NCBI GenBank assembly: GCA_965658355.1
Contig: CBFHRX010000035.1
Span: 1 to 14,020, forward strand
From: UBA11891 sp965658355
GTDB taxonomy: Bacteria > Bacteroidota > Bacteroidia > Flavobacteriales > Flavobacteriaceae
Length of the DNA: 14,020 bases
Direction of reading: 5' to 3'
Shown: positions 6,582 to 13,855 of the stretch, piece after piece
Numbering within the stretch: position 1 is the stretch's first letter
How the letters are laid out: each line of letters starts with the position of its first letter
Program-made: the position numbers and the translations under genes
The notes under the pieces: model-generated
What the model was told of the DNA's origin: nothing
Databases searched by the model: none
What the model saw: only the letters and a program-made list of their open reading frames with translations

Positions 6582-7205
6582 ATGGCAAAAAGAGCCGCAC
6601 CTGAAGTGAATGCGGGGTCCATGGCGGATATCGCATTCCTATTGCTTATTTTCTTCCTGGTTACAACAACCATTGAGACAGATAGTGGTCTTAATCGTAA
6701 GTTGCCACCAATGGATGAGCAAGAGCAAGAAGATATAATTATCCGACAGCGAAATATCTTTACAGTGGTTGTTAATAAATACAATCAACTGTTGGTAGAA
6801 GAAGAGCCTGCAGAAATCCAAGACTTGCGTCAAATGGCCGTAGCCTTTCTAGACAATGGTGGAGGACAAGGTGAAGAAGCCTGTGGTTTTTGTCAAGGTG
6901 AAAGAGACCCTTCTTCCTCGGACAATCCACAGAAGGCGATTATCTCGTTGAAAAACGATAGAGAGACTTCTTATAAGGTTTATGTAGCTGTTCAGAACGA
7001 GTTGGTCGCTGCGTATAATGATCTTCGTGATAGAGAATTCCAAAGATTGAACCCGATGATGGGGATGACTTTTGTTGAAGCCAACAAATTGTATAGTGAT
7101 CCGCGTACTTCATTAGATACGAAAGCTGAGTTAAAGCCTAAGTTAGACGAAGTAAAAAATCTCTTTCCTCAGAAATTATCGGAAGCAGAACCCAATAAAA
7201 AATAA
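6582..7205 (+). CDS. exbD: ExbD/TolR family biopolymer transport protein, long form
   Basis: 207-residue single-pass inner-membrane protein, the first of two ExbD paralogues in the operon. A short cytoplasmic N-terminus leads to one membrane helix (about 15-31, MADIAFLLLIFFLVTTT). This carries the proton-relay aspartate D16, which is essential in the family. The rest is periplasmic. Compared with E. coli ExbD (about 140 residues) it has extra sequence: a segment at about 91-115 with a CGFC pair (C101, C104) and a charged C-terminal tail of about 50 residues ending in Lys. The part between (AIISLKNDRETSYKVYVAVQ) corresponds to the ExbD periplasmic fold. It is expected to pair with ExbB and the shorter ExbD five bases downstream. 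Confidence 0.93.
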   Translation: MAKRAAPEVNAGSMADIAFLLLIFFLVTTTIETDSGLNRKLPPMDEQEQEDIIIRQRNIFTVVVNKYNQLLVEEEPAEIQDLRQMAVAFLDNGGGQGEEACGFCQGERDPSSSDNPQKAIISLKNDRETSYKVYVAVQNELVAAYNDLRDREFQRLNPMMGMTFVEANKLYSDPRTSLDTKAELKPKLDEVKNLFPQKLSEAEPNKK

Positions 7206-7210
7206 CTACT

Positions 7211-7693
7211 ATGTCAAAGTTCAAGAAGAAAAAAGGGGGAGATTTACCGGCTATATCAACAGCCTCACTCCCTGATATTGTATTTATGCTGTTGTTTTTC
7301 TTTATGGTAGCGACGGTGATGCGAGACAGTACATTGATGGTGTCGAACACACTTCCTGCTGCTGACCAAGTTCAAAAATTAGACAAGAAAGACCGTATTA
7401 TGTATATCTATGCTGGGAAACCTTCTAGTAGATATGAAGATAAATATGGGGAAGCTGCGCGAATTCAATTGAATGATAAGTTTGCTACTGTTGAAGAAGT
7501 TGGCGCCTTTATTTTGGCTGAACGCGCTTCTAAAAGACAGGAACTTCAGAATGTTTTGACAACTGCACTTAAAGTAGATGGTGAAACAAAGATGGGGCTG
7601 GTAAGCGATATCAAGCAGGAACTTAGAAAAGTGAATGCTTTGAAAATCAATTACACTACCCGTGTAGGAGATTTTCAACAGAACATCAACTAA
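7211..7693 (+). CDS. exbD: ExbD/TolR family biopolymer transport protein, short form
   Basis: 160-residue second ExbD paralogue, last gene of the operon. A lysine-rich cytoplasmic N-terminus (MSKFKKKKGG) is followed by one membrane helix (about 20-37, SLPDIVFMLLFFFMVATVM) with the proton-relay aspartate D22, then a periplasmic domain of about 120 residues. It lacks the Cys pair and the long tail of its upstream neighbour, so the two copies are diverged and not a recent duplication. Exb systems in Bacteroidota commonly have two ExbD proteins. Which one contacts TonB or another partner cannot be told from sequence. A strong terminator follows 18 bases after the stop. Confidence 0.93.
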   Translation: MSKFKKKKGGDLPAISTASLPDIVFMLLFFFMVATVMRDSTLMVSNTLPAADQVQKLDKKDRIMYIYAGKPSSRYEDKYGEAARIQLNDKFATVEEVGAFILAERASKRQELQNVLTTALKVDGETKMGLVSDIKQELRKVNALKINYTTRVGDFQQNIN

Positions 7694-7711
7694 ATACCTT
7701 TTCAATAGTTG

Positions 7712-7745
7712 AAAAATGCCCCTATCCTAAGGGGCATTTTTTTTT
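7712..7745 (+). terminator. Intrinsic terminator of the exbB-exbD operon
   Basis: An 11-bp stem (7712-7722 with 7731-7741; core ATGCCCC/GGGGCAT) encloses an 8-base loop and runs directly into an unbroken T tract that ends at 7745. This is the only textbook rho-independent terminator in the window. The remaining gap to the next gene (7746-7827) holds only that gene's promoter. Confidence 0.93.
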
Positions 7746-7793
7746 ACCCTTTATCGTAGCAAAGCTTTTTTTTACCCCTAATCTGGATCTTAT

Positions 7794-7823
7794 TTGTCCG
7801 ATTTAAAAAGACCCTTACCTTTA
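7794..7823 (+). promoter_or_regulatory. Promoter of the outer-membrane barrel gene, probably leaderless
   Basis: TTG (7794-7796), a 19-base spacer, then TACCTTTA (7816-7823) match the Bacteroidota housekeeping promoter (TTG, N17-23, TAnnTTTG) except for the last base. The box ends four bases before the ATG at 7828, so the transcript should begin at or beside the start codon. Confidence 0.6.
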
Positions 7824-7827
7824 TGAA

Positions 7828-8463
7828 ATGAATATTACCTCGGGCTATATTGCGATTCTTTTGCTGTTTATTTCACCGCTACTTTCTGCGCAAGAAAACA
7901 GTACTGATACTTTCTACCGAGAAGATCAGTTATATCTAGGAATCAACTATCTAATTGCCAATAGTACTGCTGAAGAATTTTTTCAAGAAGGGCTTTCTAG
8001 TCAACTTCAAATCGGATTGATCCGTGATATTCCAATAAGCAAGTCCGGACGTTGGGCTGTAGGAGCAGGTGTTGGTTATGAAAGAGTAAATTTGAGAAAT
8101 AATCTACAGTGGGATTTTCGGCAGGGACAAGCCCGCTATTTTTACGCACAGCGGCCTTCTTCTTTTTCGTACAGAAGTTTGGCACTGCCCTTAGAATTGA
8201 GATGGCGTTCGTCGACACCGACCAAATACGCCTTTTGGCGGGTTTACGGTGGCGTTAAGTGGAATCGGAATTGGACTGTAGAAGCCGAGTATAGAGATTT
8301 ATTGAAGGCCTGGGTACCGACGGCTTACCTTTCTTTTGGCTATAATACTTGGAACGTACAATTGGCCTATGCCTTACATCCACTTTATGACGCTACGGTC
8401 TTCAGTACTCCCACCGACAGTCTCCGATTAGTCTCTTTTGGGTTGGTATTTTACCTCTTTTAG
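7828..8463 (+). CDS. Outer-membrane beta-barrel protein (porin family / PorT-like fold)
   Basis: 211 residues with a clear signal peptide (hydrophobic core IAILLLFISPLLS, probable cleavage near residue 21, A-Q). The mature part alternates polar and hydrophobic residues in the manner of an eight-strand-type barrel, for example GAGVGYERVNL, SLALPLELRW, WRVYGGVKWN, TAYLSFGYNTW and VQLAYAL. It ends in Phe (GLVFYLF), the usual C-terminal signal for the Bam machinery. I see no plug, TonB box or enzymatic motif. Similar proteins are annotated as porin family or PorT family. I do not claim it is the type IX secretion protein PorT itself. It is transcribed separately from the exb operon, and its stop overlaps that of convergent rpoN by four bases. 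Confidence 0.82.
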   Translation: MNITSGYIAILLLFISPLLSAQENSTDTFYREDQLYLGINYLIANSTAEEFFQEGLSSQLQIGLIRDIPISKSGRWAVGAGVGYERVNLRNNLQWDFRQGQARYFYAQRPSSFSYRSLALPLELRWRSSTPTKYAFWRVYGGVKWNRNWTVEAEYRDLLKAWVPTAYLSFGYNTWNVQLAYALHPLYDATVFSTPTDSLRLVSFGLVFYLF

Positions 8464-9899
8464 ATTTGTTTGCGTAAGCGCGCTACAGGAAATTCTAATT
8501 GTTCTCTGTATTTAGCTACTGTTCTTCTGGCAACAGGATAGCCTTTTTCTTTCAAAGATTGTGATAAAGCACTGTCAGTTAGTGGTTTTTTCTTGTCCTC
8601 TTTTTCGATTAGCTGCTCTAATATTTTCTTGATCTCTATAGTAGAAACATCGTCTCCTTCTTCATTTTTCATGCCCTCCGAAAAGAAACTTTTCAGCAAT
8701 TTAGTTCCATAAGGGGTATCAATATATTTGCTGTTTGCCACTCGTGATATAGTCGAAATATCCATATTGATTCTTTCGGCGATATCTTTCAGAATCATGG
8801 GTTTGAGCATTTTCTCGTCACCACTCAAAAAATAGTCGCTTTGAAGTTCTACAATAGCATTTATGGTCATTAGCAGGGTATTGTAGCGTTGCTCTATGGC
8901 TTCAATAAACCACTTGGCGGCATCTAATTTTTGTTTGATAAACAGGACTGCCTCTTCTTGAGATTTATTTTTTTCTGGAGCCTCCTTGTAGCCTGCAAAC
9001 ATTTCTTTATACGTTTGTGACACACGTAATTCGGGCGTATTTCGTCTATTGAGTTCGACCTGTATTTCCCCGTTTTCGAGTGTTAAAATAAAGTCGGGGA
9101 CTATATGCGTATTTTGAGATGTATTAGCCAGTGCACCCCCAGGTTTAGGATTTAGTTTTGAAACTACTTCAAAAATTTCTTTTAGCACGTCTTCCTCTAT
9201 ATCAAAGCGATCCATCAGTTTCTGATAGTGTTTTTTTGAAAACTCATCAAAGGAATGGGATATTATTTCCAGCGCCAGTTTATTAATTAGATTGGGTTGT
9301 TTTCGTTCAAGCTGAAGCTGAAGGCATTCTTGTAAAGAACGAGCCCCTACGCCAGGAGGGTCGAGTTGCTGTACTTTCTTTAAGACGTGTTCAATCGTTG
9401 TCTTTTCCACAAAAATATTCTGGGTAAAGGCCAAATCATCCATGATCTCCTCAATGCTTCTTCGGATATACCCACTTTCGTCAATACTCCCAACAAGAAA
9501 ACTTGCGATTTCACTTTCTTGCTCTGTTAGAATAAGATTTTGAAGCTGTCCACTTAAGATCTGGTGAAATGTAATTCCTCCAGAAACAGGAATAGTTTTC
9601 TCTTCCTGATCCGCGCTATAATTTGAAATTTGAGTTCTATAAGCCGGAATATCATCATCACTTAAGTAGGAATCAATATCAATATCTTGCGTGTCTATAG
9701 ATTGGCTGTCTTCGTAGGAATCTTCTTCAATTTCTTGATTAGTGGCCTCTTTCCCATTTTCTAAAGCAGGGTTTTCTCCAATCTCAGCTTGGATCTTTTG
9801 CTCCAATTCCTGAGTGGACAACTGTATGAGTTTCATCAGTTGTATCTGCTGTGGCGATAACTTTTGAGAAAGTTTAAGTTGGAGCTGTTGTTTGATCAT
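8460..9899 (-). CDS. rpoN: RNA polymerase sigma-54 factor
   Basis: 479-residue alternative sigma factor of the sigma-54 family, which directs RNA polymerase to -24/-12 promoters and needs an AAA+ activator to open them. Region I (about 1-49) is Gln/Leu-rich (QQLQLKLSQKLSPQQIQLM). Region II (about 55-85) is strongly acidic. The core-binding region follows, with SIDESGYIRRSIEEI at about 138-152. The C-terminal DNA-binding part contains the diagnostic RpoN box ARRTVAKYRE at 457-466. All parts are complete. It has its own promoter box in the 53-base gap after asnS. No enhancer-binding activator gene and no convincing -24/-12 promoter occur in this window, so its targets lie elsewhere. Confidence 0.97.
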   Translation of the reverse strand: MIKQQLQLKLSQKLSPQQIQLMKLIQLSTQELEQKIQAEIGENPALENGKEATNQEIEEDSYEDSQSIDTQDIDIDSYLSDDDIPAYRTQISNYSADQEEKTIPVSGGITFHQILSGQLQNLILTEQESEIASFLVGSIDESGYIRRSIEEIMDDLAFTQNIFVEKTTIEHVLKKVQQLDPPGVGARSLQECLQLQLERKQPNLINKLALEIISHSFDEFSKKHYQKLMDRFDIEEDVLKEIFEVVSKLNPKPGGALANTSQNTHIVPDFILTLENGEIQVELNRRNTPELRVSQTYKEMFAGYKEAPEKNKSQEEAVLFIKQKLDAAKWFIEAIEQRYNTLLMTINAIVELQSDYFLSGDEKMLKPMILKDIAERINMDISTISRVANSKYIDTPYGTKLLKSFFSEGMKNEEGDDVSTIEIKKILEQLIEKEDKKKPLTDSALSQSLKEKGYPVARRTVAKYREQLEFPVARLRKQI

Positions 9900-9915
9900 A
9901 GCTTAAATGCTATTT

Positions 9916-9923
9916 CAAAGATA
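9916..9923 (-). promoter_or_regulatory. -7 box of the rpoN promoter
   Basis: On the minus strand the sequence reads TATCTTTG, a perfect match to TAnnTTTG, 16 bases upstream of the rpoN ATG. A leader of about 10-12 bases is expected. No TTG is found 17-23 bases further upstream, so the -33 element is poor. Confidence 0.55.
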
Positions 9924-9952
9924 CAAATTGCCCAAATATGAATGCGATTACG

Positions 9953-11383
9953 CTAGAAAGAAGCGTTTTGTGGAGTCCTTGGGAAAGGAATCACATCTCG
10001 GATATTGCCCATACCCGTACTGAACTGCACCAGTCGTTCAAATCCTAAACCAAAACCGGCGTGCGGAGCTGTTCCAAAGCGTCTTAAATCGAGATACCAA
10101 TCCAGTTCTTTAGCCTCTATACCTTGTGCTTCAATTCGTTCTTGGAGAACTTCTAAGCGTTCTTCTCTTTGTGACCCGCCTACCATTTCTCCGATTCCAG
10201 GAAATAAGATGTCCATAGCGCGTACGGTCTTTTTATCTTCGTTTAAACGCATGTAAAACGCTTTGATCTGTGCCGGGTAATCAAAGAGAATGACCGGACA
10301 TTTGAAGTGTTTTTCTACTAAAAAGCGTTCGTGTTCACTTTGAAGATCTACCCCCCATTCGTTTACAGGGAATTTGAATTTCTTCTTTTTATTGGGCTTA
10401 GAATTTTTGAGTATGGCAATCGCTTCCGTATAGCTGATACGCTTAAACTCATTATTGATAACAAATTCTATCTTTTCAATAAGTCCCATATCGCTTCTTT
10501 CGGCTTGGGGTTTTGTTTTGTCTTCTTGTATAAGACGTTGGTCCAAAAACTGAAGATCGTCCTGACAATTCTCAATGACATAGCGCAAGACACTTTTAAT
10601 AAAGGCCTCGGCTAAATCCATGTTGTCAGTAAGGTCATAAAATGCCATCTCCGGTTCTATCATCCAAAATTCAGCAAGGTGTCGCGTCGTATTTGAGTTT
10701 TCAGCTCGGAAAGTAGGTCCAAACGTATACACATTTCCCAAGCCCATAGCATAGGTCTCCGCTTCTAGTTGTCCAGAGACTGTAAGATTGGTTTCTTTGG
10801 CAAAAAAATCTTCTTTGTAGTCCACCTTTCCATCTTCATCAGTAGGCGGGTTTTGAGCGGGTAGGGTGGTTACTCGGAACATCTCACCAGCACCCTCAGC
10901 ATCACTTCCGGTAATAATAGGGGTGTTGACATAGTAAAAGCCTTGTTCTCTGAAAAATTGATGCACGGCAAAAGCCAGGGCAGAACGTACCCGCATCACG
11001 GCACTAAATGTATTGGTGCGAATTCGTAAATGCGCTTGTTCTCGTAGAAATTCAAAACTGTGTTTTTTGGGTTGGATGGGGTAGTGCTCTGGGTCTGCAA
11101 TTCCCAAAACTTCAATAGAGCCAACTTGAATTTCAATTGTTTGCCCTTTTCCCTGACTTTTAACCAAGTCCCCTTTAATGGCAACAGCGGCTCCTGTATT
11201 TATTTGCTTGAGAATGTTTTCATCAGTATTTTCAAAATCAACCACACATTGTAAATTTTGCAAGGTAGAACCGTCATTTAAAGCAATAAAACGATTGGCA
11301 CGAAAGGTTCTTACCCAGCCTTTAATCAGTACTTCTTGCCCAATATGATCGGTATTTTGGAGGAGTGTGGCAATTTTTATCAT
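9953..11383 (-). CDS. asnS: Asparaginyl-tRNA synthetase
   Basis: 476-residue class IIb aminoacyl-tRNA synthetase that charges tRNA-Asn with asparagine. The N-terminal OB-fold anticodon-binding domain spans about 15-95 (VLIKGWVRTFRANRFIALND). The catalytic domain carries the motif 1 region and its following loop (NTPIITGSDAEGAGEMF, 153-169), motif 2 (GPTFRAENSNTTRHLAEFWM, 222-241) and motif 3 (GFGLGFERLV, 443-452). The ending PFPRTP is typical of AsnRS/AspRS. The segment at about 172-200 (PAQNPPTDEDGKVDY) is a loop insertion I associate with the bacterial AsnRS type. The length is normal. It lies between the RND transporter gene and rpoN on the same strand, with its own promoter box. Confidence 0.97.
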   Translation of the reverse strand: MIKIATLLQNTDHIGQEVLIKGWVRTFRANRFIALNDGSTLQNLQCVVDFENTDENILKQINTGAAVAIKGDLVKSQGKGQTIEIQVGSIEVLGIADPEHYPIQPKKHSFEFLREQAHLRIRTNTFSAVMRVRSALAFAVHQFFREQGFYYVNTPIITGSDAEGAGEMFRVTTLPAQNPPTDEDGKVDYKEDFFAKETNLTVSGQLEAETYAMGLGNVYTFGPTFRAENSNTTRHLAEFWMIEPEMAFYDLTDNMDLAEAFIKSVLRYVIENCQDDLQFLDQRLIQEDKTKPQAERSDMGLIEKIEFVINNEFKRISYTEAIAILKNSKPNKKKKFKFPVNEWGVDLQSEHERFLVEKHFKCPVILFDYPAQIKAFYMRLNEDKKTVRAMDILFPGIGEMVGGSQREERLEVLQERIEAQGIEAKELDWYLDLRRFGTAPHAGFGLGFERLVQFSTGMGNIRDVIPFPRTPQNASF

Positions 11384-11399
11384 CTCGAAAATTTTGCAG

Positions 11400-11407
11400 C
11401 AAAGATA
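11400..11407 (-). promoter_or_regulatory. -7 box of the asnS promoter
   Basis: The minus strand reads TATCTTTG, identical to the box before rpoN and, as there, separated from the ATG by exactly 16 bases. No TTG lies at the expected -33 distance. It sits in the 51-base gap after the RND transporter gene, which shows no terminator hairpin, so read-through from upstream is also possible. Confidence 0.55.
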
Positions 11408-11434
11408 AAGTTATTTCTTGTTGAAAACGAGGGG

Positions 11435-13828
11435 TTATTTTCCCTGTTCTTCTTCTTCTTCTTCTATGATATTGATCTTAGGTTCTTTTAAAACCTTTTC
11501 ATTGCTAAAGCTGTCCTCAAGTGAGATCAAAAGAGAAGGCAGTAAAATCAAATTCGCCAGCATGGCAAATAAAAGGGTCACCGCAACCAATCCACCCAGA
11601 GCTCTTGTACCTCCAAAATTGGAACTCATAAAGACGATAAAGCCAAAAAACAGTACTACAGAAGTGTAAAACATACTTATTCCTGTTTCTTTTAAAGCCG
11701 CATAAACAGAACGTTTGATTTTCCAGTTTGAGGCCATTAGTTCTTGACGGTATTTGGCTAAAAAGTGGATGGTATCATCGACGGATATTCCAAAAGCGAT
11801 ACTGAATACTAAAATAGTAGAAGGTTTTAGGGGAATCCCTGTGAAACCCATAACACCAGCTGTGATAATTAAAGGAAGTAGATTGGGGAGTAAGGAGACA
11901 ATAATCATTTTAGTTGACCGAAACATATAGGCCATAAATAACGCAATCAGTACAATGGCCAGTAAGAGCGACAAAAAAAGATTTTTGATTAAGTAATGGG
12001 TGCCTTTTAGAAAGAGGAGTGACTTTCCTGTTAGTTCAACAGTGTATCTTTTTTCAGGAAATATTTTCTGAATTTCTTTTAATAATTCATGTTCAATTTC
12101 TTCCATTCGTTTGGTGGGGACGTCTCTCATAAAAGTTGTCAGCCGTCCCAATTGTCCAGTTGTATCGACATAATTGGCAAGTAAATCTCCCTCTCCTGAG
12201 GCATTATTAATATAGGGTAGTATAAAGCGATTTTCCTGTACAGTTGGCAATTGATAGTAATTTACATTGCCGTTATAATAGGCTTGTTTTGCATATTTAA
12301 AGGCGTTGACAACTGATACGGGCGTGGATAATTCTGGGATTTCTTCTATTGTCTGGTGGAGTTTGTCAATACGTCTTAGGGTGGATAAGCTATAAATACC
12401 TCTTGGGCGTTTGGCATCAATGCTAATTTCCAAGGGAACAATGCCATTAAATTCTTCTTCAAAGAAAATAATATCATCAAAAAAAGCCGCTTTTTTTGGC
12501 ATGTCTTCAATAATACTCCCCGATATTTTTACCTGGTAAATTCCAATGATTCCCAATACCAATCCTATGAGTGCGACGACATAAACAGCAATTCTCTTGT
12601 GTCTCACAATGGTTTCCATTTTCGTGACAATCCCTTCAATCCACTTGTTTTTTAAATGTTTGAGATGCTTTGTATTAGGGCGATCCATAAAGCTATACAG
12701 GATAGGGATCATAAAGAGCGATAGCAAGAAGATGCCAATAATGTTGAGGGAAGCAACTATGCCAAATTCCTTTAAAATTTTACTATTTGTCAAGATAAAG
12801 GTAGCAAAACCGGATGCTGTCGTGAGATTGGTCATCAAGGTCGCATTCCCGATCTTTGTAATCACCCGCTGGAGTGATTTGGCTTTGTTTCCGTGTTTGG
12901 CAACTTCGAGTTGGTATTTATTAATGAGAAAAATACAGTTGGGGATCCCAATTACAATAATCAAGGGCGGGATAAGAGCTGTTAAAACAGTGATTTCAAA
13001 GCGGAGAAAGCCCAATACACCAAAGGCCCACATAACCCCAATTAGCACCACTAATAAGGAGATAAAGGTGGCCCTAAACGAACGAAAGAAAAGGAAAAAG
13101 ATGAAGGAGGTAAGGAGGGTAGCGAATACGACAAACAAACCTATTTCATCTACTATGTTTTGTGCGTTTAACGTTCGTACGTAGGGCATCCCCGATACCC
13201 GAAGATTTACTCCAGTATCCTTTTCATAGGTTTCTATCTCAGGGAGTAAATTATTGAAAATAAAGTCTTTTCGAGAGGCCGTATTCACGATCTCTTTCTT
13301 CATGTAAACCAACGAACGAATGGTTCCTGTTTTTGGGTTAAAAAGAAGTTCTTTATAGAAAGGGAGTTCCATAAAGAGTTTTTGTTGGAATTGATCAAGA
13401 ACTTTTTGATCGCTTGTTATGGAGTCCAAAAGGGGAACAAATTCAAAACGTTCCTTGCGGGTATTTTTTTGAAGTCCTTTTAAGTTCTCTACAGAAAGCA
13501 CACTCTCAATTTCCGGATAGCGTGTTAAATTCTTATTGAGGGTTTCCCAAGAGTGTAGTTTGTCAGGGGTAAAAAATGCGGTGTCTTGGATGGCAATCAC
13601 AATCAGATTGCCTTCTTCTCCAAAAGTGTCTAAAAAATTCTGATACCGAATATTTTCGGGGTGCTTGTCAGGAAGCAAATTGGCTTCCGTGAAGGTAAAC
13701 TGCATGTGCTTCCACTGGGAAGCCCAAAATAGGGTAGTGAGAAAAATCCCAAATAAGAGGAGGATACGATTCCTAAGAATCAGTCGAGCGATGCTTTCCC
13801 AAAAATTAAACGTTCTTTTCTTTTTCAT
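11435..13828 (-). CDS. RND superfamily (MMPL / patched-like) transporter
   Basis: 797-residue inner-membrane transporter with the two-fold RND layout. TM1 (about 21-37) is followed by a large periplasmic loop (about 40-225). TM2-6 occupy about 226-380 and TM7 about 411-432. A second periplasmic loop spans about 433-610, and TM8-12 about 613-770. The length and absence of a separate membrane fusion protein or outer-membrane channel gene place it with the MMPL/HpnN-type exporters, which move lipids or other hydrophobic molecules. The substrate is unknown. The second half carries the paired acidic residues in TM10 (FGISVDD, D684-D685), whereas the equivalent place in TM4 is GIPNC (P296-N297). 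The C-terminus ends in six Glu residues. It starts 27 bases after frr and is probably co-transcribed with it. Confidence 0.9.
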   Translation of the reverse strand: MKKKRTFNFWESIARLILRNRILLLFGIFLTTLFWASQWKHMQFTFTEANLLPDKHPENIRYQNFLDTFGEEGNLIVIAIQDTAFFTPDKLHSWETLNKNLTRYPEIESVLSVENLKGLQKNTRKERFEFVPLLDSITSDQKVLDQFQQKLFMELPFYKELLFNPKTGTIRSLVYMKKEIVNTASRKDFIFNNLLPEIETYEKDTGVNLRVSGMPYVRTLNAQNIVDEIGLFVVFATLLTSFIFFLFFRSFRATFISLLVVLIGVMWAFGVLGFLRFEITVLTALIPPLIIVIGIPNCIFLINKYQLEVAKHGNKAKSLQRVITKIGNATLMTNLTTASGFATFILTNSKILKEFGIVASLNIIGIFLLSLFMIPILYSFMDRPNTKHLKHLKNKWIEGIVTKMETIVRHKRIAVYVVALIGLVLGIIGIYQVKISGSIIEDMPKKAAFFDDIIFFEEEFNGIVPLEISIDAKRPRGIYSLSTLRRIDKLHQTIEEIPELSTPVSVVNAFKYAKQAYYNGNVNYYQLPTVQENRFILPYINNASGEGDLLANYVDTTGQLGRLTTFMRDVPTKRMEEIEHELLKEIQKIFPEKRYTVELTGKSLLFLKGTHYLIKNLFLSLLLAIVLIALFMAYMFRSTKMIIVSLLPNLLPLIITAGVMGFTGIPLKPSTILVFSIAFGISVDDTIHFLAKYRQELMASNWKIKRSVYAALKETGISMFYTSVVLFFGFIVFMSSNFGGTRALGGLVAVTLLFAMLANLILLPSLLISLEDSFSNEKVLKEPKINIIEEEEEEQGK
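11447..11464 (-). repeat. (GAA)6 trinucleotide run at the 3' end of the transporter gene
   Basis: Six uninterrupted TTC units on the plus strand read as six GAA codons on the coding strand. They give a poly-Glu run in the cytoplasmic tail, three codons before the stop. Gain or loss of units would stay in frame. Confidence 0.9.
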
Positions 13829-13855
13829 GTTTTTGGGAAGCTTTACCCGGATAAG

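Noticed and set aside
8177..8192. TGGCAC followed by TTA, a possible -24/-12 sigma-54 promoter near rpoN
   Set aside because: The -12 element is TTAGA instead of TTGC, and the site is inside the barrel gene. Other TGGCAC occurrences (about 3158, 6084) also lack a -12 match.
7828..8463. Assignment of the barrel protein as PorT of the type IX secretion system
   Set aside because: Size and fold fit loosely, but no specific motif or secretion/gliding neighbour supports it. Left as a generic outer-membrane barrel.
12597..13184. 195-codon open frame on the plus strand inside the RND transporter
   Set aside because: Antisense to membrane helices of a clear gene. Its hydrophobic and basic composition is a mirror of the real coding strand.
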